NCBI GenBank assembly: GCA_017432665.1
Contig: JAFRIS010000020.1
Coordinates: 1 to 37,040, forward strand
Source of the DNA: Bacilli bacterium
Lineage (GTDB): Bacteria > Bacillota_I > Bacilli_A > RF39 > UBA660
DNA length: 37,040 nt
Direction of reading: 5' to 3'
A model generated the notes under the pieces. The model was given only the letters and a program-made list of their open reading frames with translations. It was not told where the DNA came from and ran no database searches. The number at the start of each line of letters is the position of its first letter. The stretch's first letter is position 1. The position numbers and the translations under genes are program-made. Below are positions 32,927 through 37,040 of this stretch, one piece after another.

Positions 32927-32943
32927 ATAATTGGAGTGATTTT

Positions 32944-33669
32944 ATGGAAATCAAAATTCAAAATGTCAACATAAATTACATGCAATATGGCAAAGATAAA
33001 GGAAAAGACATTATCTTACTTCATGGATGGGGTCAAAATATAGAGATGATGAAGCCGTTAGGTGATAGTTTTTCAAATAAATATAGAATTACTATTTTAG
33101 ATTTTCCAGGTTTTGGTCAAAGTGAAGAGCCAAAAGAACCTTGGAATATTGAAAAATACAATTCCATGTTAGAAGAATTTATAAACAAAGTTGGTATTAA
33201 AAAACCAATCGTAATAGGGCATTCCTTTGGAGGTAGAGTAGCTATTAGATATTCTGCTAGAAATCCAATTGAAAAGTTAGTTTTATTTGGAAGTCCATGT
33301 ATTAGAATAGAAGAAAATTTATCTCTAACAGTTAAATTTTTAAAAAAATTAAAAACTCTTCCAGGAATGAACAATTTTGGGGAATATATGAAACAATATA
33401 TTGGATCTAGAGATTATAAAGCAGCTAGTCCAATTATGAGACAAACTCTTGTTGATGTTGTTAATGAAGACTTATCTAAATATGCTAGAGAAATAGAAGA
33501 GCCAACGTTACTAATTTGGGGAGAGCATGATACAGAAGCTCCTGTTAATGATGCTAGAGAATTAGAGAAAATTATGATTGATGCAGCATTAATTGTTTTA
33601 CCAGGGACACATTATGCTTACTTAGAAAACTTACCAAGAATTGTGAGTATTTTAGATAACTTTTTCTAG
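32944..33669 (+). CDS. Alpha/beta hydrolase
   Basis: A 241-aa cytoplasmic alpha/beta-hydrolase fold enzyme. LLHGWGQN holds the oxyanion-hole region, Ser94 lies in GHSFGG (nucleophile elbow), Asp196 in GEHDTEAP and His223 in GTHYAYLE, giving a complete Ser-Asp-His triad. The substrate is unknown. It heads a three-gene operon with murF (11 bp gap) and ddl, suggesting a link with cell-wall precursor synthesis, but no wall role is established from sequence. RBS TTGGAGTG. Confidence 0.9.
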   Translation: MEIKIQNVNINYMQYGKDKGKDIILLHGWGQNIEMMKPLGDSFSNKYRITILDFPGFGQSEEPKEPWNIEKYNSMLEEFINKVGIKKPIVIGHSFGGRVAIRYSARNPIEKLVLFGSPCIRIEENLSLTVKFLKKLKTLPGMNNFGEYMKQYIGSRDYKAASPIMRQTLVDVVNEDLSKYAREIEEPTLLIWGEHDTEAPVNDARELEKIMIDAALIVLPGTHYAYLENLPRIVSILDNFF

Positions 33670-33680
33670 GAGGTACTGTT

Positions 33681-35294
33681 ATGATAATTATTTATTTGTT
33701 ATTAATTGTATCTTTTGTTGTAGTTAATTTTTATAAAACAAAAAGATCACTTCATATGCTTCAACAAAATTTATACAATGAAAATAATCGTTATTTAAAA
33801 TGGATAATGAAAAACAAAAATCAATTTTTAGATTTAGATTTAGTACTAATTGCTTTCGCAGTATTACTACTATTTACTAATGATAATACATTTATCAGTA
33901 ATATATGTATGCTTATTATGATTTTAATAAATGTATTACTTACTAATAGATGGAAAAAAAGATTGTTAAATGATCAAAATAAAAAGAAATTAGTTGTAAC
34001 TGCTAGAATTAAAAGACTAATTGTTACTATTTTAGTATTATTTATAATTCCATGTATATTGTTAGGAATGAATATTAATGATCTTGGAAGAGTACTATTA
34101 CTTCCACTAGTATTATCAGTTATGACATATCTAAATTGTTTTGTAGTATTTATTGCTAAAATAATTAATACTCCAGTAGAAAAATGTGTTTATTTACACT
34201 TTAAAACTATGGCTCAAAACAAATTGAAGAGTATGAATAATTTAAAAATAATTGGTGTTACAGGCAGCTATGGTAAAACTAGTAGTAAGAGAATACTTGC
34301 TGATGTACTAAATATCAAATATAATGCATTACCTACACCTAAGAGTTTAAATACTTATAATGGATTAATTATGACAGTTAATAATCATATGGATAAATTT
34401 ACTGAAATATTTATTGCTGAAATGGGTGCTTATGTTAAAGGTGAAATTGCTGGACTATGTCGTTTAGTAAAACCAAAATATGGTATTTTAACTACAATAG
34501 GTACAGCTCATTTAGAAACATTTGGTAGCCAAGAAAATATTCAGAAAGGTAAATTTGAACTTATTGAGTCATTACCTAGTGATGGATTTGGTATTTTAAA
34601 TGGAGATGATCCACTACAAGTATCTTATAAATTGAAGAACAAAGTTAAAACTATTTGGGTTGGTATTGATAATAAAGATGTTGATGTTCATGCATCTAAT
34701 ATAAAGTGTTCTAATAAAGGTACTTCATTTGATGTTACTTTTAAGGGAGATTCTAAGAAATATCATTTTGAAACTAGATTATTAGGAAAACACAATGTCT
34801 ATAATATTCTAGAAGCTATTGCTTGTGGAAAAGAATTTGATATAGAAATTGAAGACTTAATTAAGGCAGTTGCTGGAGTTAGACCAATAGAACACAGATT
34901 AGAATTAAAGAAACTTGGAAATTACTATATGATTGATGATGCTTATAACTCTAATCCAGTTGGTTCTAAAAGAGCTTTGGAAGTACTTGATATGATGCCA
35001 GGTACTAAAGTAGTTGTAACTCCAGGAATGATTGAATTAGGAGAAAAAGAAGATGAATATAATAAAATTTTTGGAGAACAAATAAGTGAAGTTGCTGATT
35101 ATGTGTTGTTAATTGGTGAAAAGAAAACTATTCCAATAAAAGAGGGGTTATTAGAAAAGAAATTTGACAAAGATAAAATAATTGTTTTTAATGATGTTAG
35201 AGATGCTTATCCATTTATTGGAGAATTAGCACTTAATAAAGAAGTGTATGCATTATTTGAAAATGATTTACCAGATATGTATAATGAAAAATAG
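33681..35294 (+). CDS. murF: UDP-MurNAc-tripeptide:D-Ala-D-Ala ligase (MurF) with a membrane N-terminus
   Basis: MurF adds D-Ala-D-Ala to the UDP-MurNAc tripeptide, the last cytoplasmic step of the wall precursor. Residues about 185-537 form the Mur ligase: P-loop GVTGSYGKTSSK (192-203), NTYNG loop, EMGAYVKGEI, TIGTAHLETFGS, the second-domain RPIEHRLEL and DDAYNSNPVGSKRAL of the C-terminal domain. Typical MurF is about 450 aa; here about 170 extra N-terminal residues contain four or five membrane helices. The enzyme is therefore probably held at the membrane, near MraY and MurJ. RBS TAGGAGGT. It is co-transcribed with ddl. Confidence 0.95.
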   Translation: MIIIYLLLIVSFVVVNFYKTKRSLHMLQQNLYNENNRYLKWIMKNKNQFLDLDLVLIAFAVLLLFTNDNTFISNICMLIMILINVLLTNRWKKRLLNDQNKKKLVVTARIKRLIVTILVLFIIPCILLGMNINDLGRVLLLPLVLSVMTYLNCFVVFIAKIINTPVEKCVYLHFKTMAQNKLKSMNNLKIIGVTGSYGKTSSKRILADVLNIKYNALPTPKSLNTYNGLIMTVNNHMDKFTEIFIAEMGAYVKGEIAGLCRLVKPKYGILTTIGTAHLETFGSQENIQKGKFELIESLPSDGFGILNGDDPLQVSYKLKNKVKTIWVGIDNKDVDVHASNIKCSNKGTSFDVTFKGDSKKYHFETRLLGKHNVYNILEAIACGKEFDIEIEDLIKAVAGVRPIEHRLELKKLGNYYMIDDAYNSNPVGSKRALEVLDMMPGTKVVVTPGMIELGEKEDEYNKIFGEQISEVADYVLLIGEKKTIPIKEGLLEKKFDKDKIIVFNDVRDAYPFIGELALNKEVYALFENDLPDMYNEK

Positions 35295-35306
35295 GAGAGT
35301 GGATTT

Positions 35307-36536
35307 ATGAAAATAAAAGTAGGAGTTATTTTTGGTGGAGAAACAGTTGAGCATGAAGTAAGTGTTATCTCAGCTATTCAAGCTATGAATAAAATGGATG
35401 AAGAAAAGTATGAAATTATTCCAATTTATATTACTAAAGATAGAGAATGGTATACTGGAGAAATGTTAAAAGATATTGACTCATATCAAGATCTTAATCT
35501 AATAAAAAAATATAGTACTAATGTAGTTCTATATTACAAAGATGGTAGTTATGTCTTACAAAAGAAAAATGGATTATTGAGAAAAGTAGTAAAAGAAATA
35601 GATATTGCTTTCCCAATTGTTCATGGAACAAATGTTGAGGATGGTGTTCTACAAGGATATCTTCAATCAATTGGTATACCGTTTGTAGGACCGGATGTTT
35701 ATGCTGCTGTTGCTGGACAAGATAAAACTATTATGAAAGATATTTGGAATAGTATTGGTCTTCCAATGACAAAATACGTATGGTTCTATGATGTTGATTA
35801 CCGTAGAGATGCTGATGAAGTATTGAAAAAGATTAATAAATTGAAGTATCCAGTTATTGTTAAACCAGCTACTACAGGGTCAAGTGTAGGTATAAGTATT
35901 TGTGATAACGCTGATGAATTAAAAGAAGGGATTGATACAGCTATTCAATATGATACTAAAGTATTAGTAGAAGAGGTAGTTGAACATTTAAAAGAAGTAA
36001 ATATTGCTGTATTAGGTAATCACGAACATCAAAAAGTTAGTGAAATAGAAGAAGTTTTATCTGCTAATAAATTCTTAACTTATACTGATAAATATATTGG
36101 TGATGGAAAAGGTGGAAAACTAAAAGGATTTAAGAAACCAGTTAAAGGTTCTAGTAAAGGTATGGCTTCTGCTAATCGTAAATTACCAGCTGATTTAGAC
36201 AAGAAGTTAAGAGAAGAAATAGAAGAAATTGCTGTTAAAGCATTTAAAGCATTAGGTACTTCAGGAAACTCTAGAATAGATTTCTTAATCGATGAAAAAG
36301 AGAAAAAAGTATATATTAATGAAATAAATTCAATTCCTGGAAGTTTGGCTTATTATCTATGGGATGCCAAAGGAATTAATTTTACTTCAGTACTTGATGA
36401 TATGATTAATATTGGAATTAAAGATTATAAAAAACGTATTAGTAAAGTACATTCATTTGAAACTAATATTCTTCAAGGATTTGCTGCAAGAGGTGGAGTA
36501 AAAGGAATGAAAGGAACAAAAGGAAAGTTAAGATAA
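35307..36536 (+). CDS. ddl: D-alanine--D-alanine ligase
   Basis: A 409-aa ATP-grasp enzyme that makes D-Ala-D-Ala, the substrate of the MurF encoded just upstream. GVIFGGETVEHEVS holds Glu15, which binds the first D-Ala; VKPATTGSSVGI is the ATP-grasp loop; FLTYTDKYIGDG places a Tyr where DdlB has Tyr216, favouring D-Ala over D-lactate; NEINSIPGSL is the metal-binding strand. It is longer than most Ddl (about 350): a Lys/Gly-rich insertion follows KYIGDGKGG and the C-terminus carries a basic tail (GGVKGMKGTKGKLR). RBS TAGGAGAG; it is followed by a terminator overlapping its stop. Confidence 0.95.
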   Translation: MKIKVGVIFGGETVEHEVSVISAIQAMNKMDEEKYEIIPIYITKDREWYTGEMLKDIDSYQDLNLIKKYSTNVVLYYKDGSYVLQKKNGLLRKVVKEIDIAFPIVHGTNVEDGVLQGYLQSIGIPFVGPDVYAAVAGQDKTIMKDIWNSIGLPMTKYVWFYDVDYRRDADEVLKKINKLKYPVIVKPATTGSSVGISICDNADELKEGIDTAIQYDTKVLVEEVVEHLKEVNIAVLGNHEHQKVSEIEEVLSANKFLTYTDKYIGDGKGGKLKGFKKPVKGSSKGMASANRKLPADLDKKLREEIEEIAVKAFKALGTSGNSRIDFLIDEKEKKVYINEINSIPGSLAYYLWDAKGINFTSVLDDMINIGIKDYKKRISKVHSFETNILQGFAARGGVKGMKGTKGKLR

Positions 36537-36552
36537 TTAACTTTCTTTTTTT
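36523..36552 (+). terminator. Terminator of the murF-ddl operon
   Basis: GAAAGTTAA (36523-36531) pairs with TTAACTTTC (36537-36545), followed by seven T. Confidence 0.88.
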
Positions 36553-36554
36553 AC

Positions 36555-36599
36555 AAAAAAAAGAGATATTTGCTGGGTCTGATTCCCAGAGAACATCTC
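36555..36599 (-). terminator. Terminator of tRNA-Lys
   Basis: On the minus strand GAGAT...CTGGG, loop, CCCAG...ATCTC (36563-36599), followed by a T run (A run at 36555-36562 on the plus strand). Confidence 0.85.
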
Positions 36600-36612
36600 A
36601 CTTATGCAAAAA

Positions 36613-36688
36613 TGGTGGGCTGTTAGGGACTCGAACCCTAGACCCACTGATTAAGAGTCAGTTGCTCTACCAACTGAGCTAACAGCCC
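36613..36688 (-). tRNA. tRNA-Lys (CTT)
   Basis: The reverse complement folds as a cloverleaf with acceptor GGGCTGT/ACAGCCC, anticodon loop CTCTTAA (anticodon CTT) and T arm TAGGG-TTCGAGT-CCCTA; CCA is encoded (36613-36615). Confidence 0.96.
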
Positions 36689-36707
36689 ATCTCCAAGTTG
36701 CATATAT

Positions 36708-36736
36708 ATTTTATCGCAAAAATACATTATTTACAA
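36708..36736 (-). promoter_or_regulatory. Promoter of tRNA-Lys
   Basis: On the minus strand TTGTAA (36731-36736), a 17-bp spacer and TAAAAT (36708-36713), about 20 bp upstream of the tRNA. Confidence 0.7.
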
Positions 36737-36853
36737 GTGTTTTTTCAAAAATTAAATGTAAATAATATGTTTAAAACACTTGACTTTAAATCTTTTTTTA
36801 TAGTATTCTATTATTGCAACTGAAATAGAAACCTTAAAAAACTGATTTTTTGG

Positions 36854-36882
36854 TTGCAAAAATCCATAAAACATAGTATAAT
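36854..36882 (+). promoter_or_regulatory. Promoter of the tRNA-Ile/tRNA-Asn cluster
   Basis: TTGCAA (36854-36859), a 17-bp spacer and TATAAT (36877-36882), 18 bp before tRNA-Ile. Confidence 0.8.
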
Positions 36883-36900
36883 TATGGAGTACGAATAAGT

Positions 36901-36977
<77 letters not shown>

Positions 36978-36982
36978 TTTAT

Positions 36983-37040
36983 GCCTCAATAGCTCAGTTG
37001 GTTAGAGCACTTGACTGTTAATCAAGGGGTCCTAGGTTCA
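36983..37040 (+). tRNA. tRNA-Asn (GTT), cut by the window end
   Basis: The acceptor start GCCTCAA, D arm and anticodon loop CTGTTAA in stem CTTGA/TCAAG (anticodon GTT) are present. The window ends inside the T arm. It is cotranscribed with tRNA-Ile, so a tRNA cluster begins here. Confidence 0.92.

Overview
The window is a gene-dense, very AT-rich stretch of a low-GC Gram-positive chromosome. Most genes have an AGGAGG-type ribosome binding site, TGA is used as a stop (for example after the genes ending at 8225 and 10755, so this is not the Mycoplasma code), and sigma-A-type promoters are clear. The genes point to an uncultured Bacillota lineage related to the Erysipelotrichales/RF39-type gut Bacilli: a housekeeping sigma factor, cell-wall genes murF and ddl, many short membrane proteins, a class B sortase and large Cys-rich secreted proteins. 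This taxonomic placement is inference. No insertion sequence, phage gene or CRISPR array was seen.

Layout. 1-2805: tRNA-His, a Cys-containing hypothetical protein, a Nudix hydrolase and rpoD (minus strand) with a long extra segment in its region 3. 2835-5724: a strong promoter, two tandem copies of a structured leader RNA each carrying its own intrinsic terminator, then a three-gene ABC-2 exporter. 5734-10755: a GNAT protein, a membrane protein, an LD-carboxypeptidase-like protein, a small membrane protein and a second ABC exporter pair. 10825-15201: a membrane protein fused to a chagasin-like domain, a sirtuin, a cell-wall hydrolase-like protein and a membrane-anchored HExxH protein. 15221-16496: a roughly 620-nt structured RNA that I identify as OLE RNA, followed by its membrane partner OapA. 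16554-22226: a degenerate kinase, an ABC-F ATPase, a membrane thioredoxin-fold protein, a PH-domain protein, two hypothetical proteins and tRNA-Cys/tRNA-Gly. 22284-24193: a minus-strand ABC exporter with a structured 189-nt leader. 24337-32851: a six-gene envelope operon with a class B sortase and a 996-aa Cys-rich secreted protein. 32944-36536: alpha/beta hydrolase, murF, ddl. 36613-37040: tRNA-Lys (minus), then tRNA-Ile and a truncated tRNA-Asn opening a tRNA cluster.

How the parts fit. Much of the window serves the envelope: export (three ABC systems), peptidoglycan precursor synthesis (murF, ddl), peptidoglycan turnover (glucosaminidase-like and LD-carboxypeptidase-like proteins), surface anchoring (sortase operon) and the membrane-bound OLE/OapA complex. 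Two long non-coding stretches are RNA genes or leaders rather than empty space. Transcription units are short and compact: a terminator T-tract is often followed within a few bases by a TATGnTATAAT promoter.
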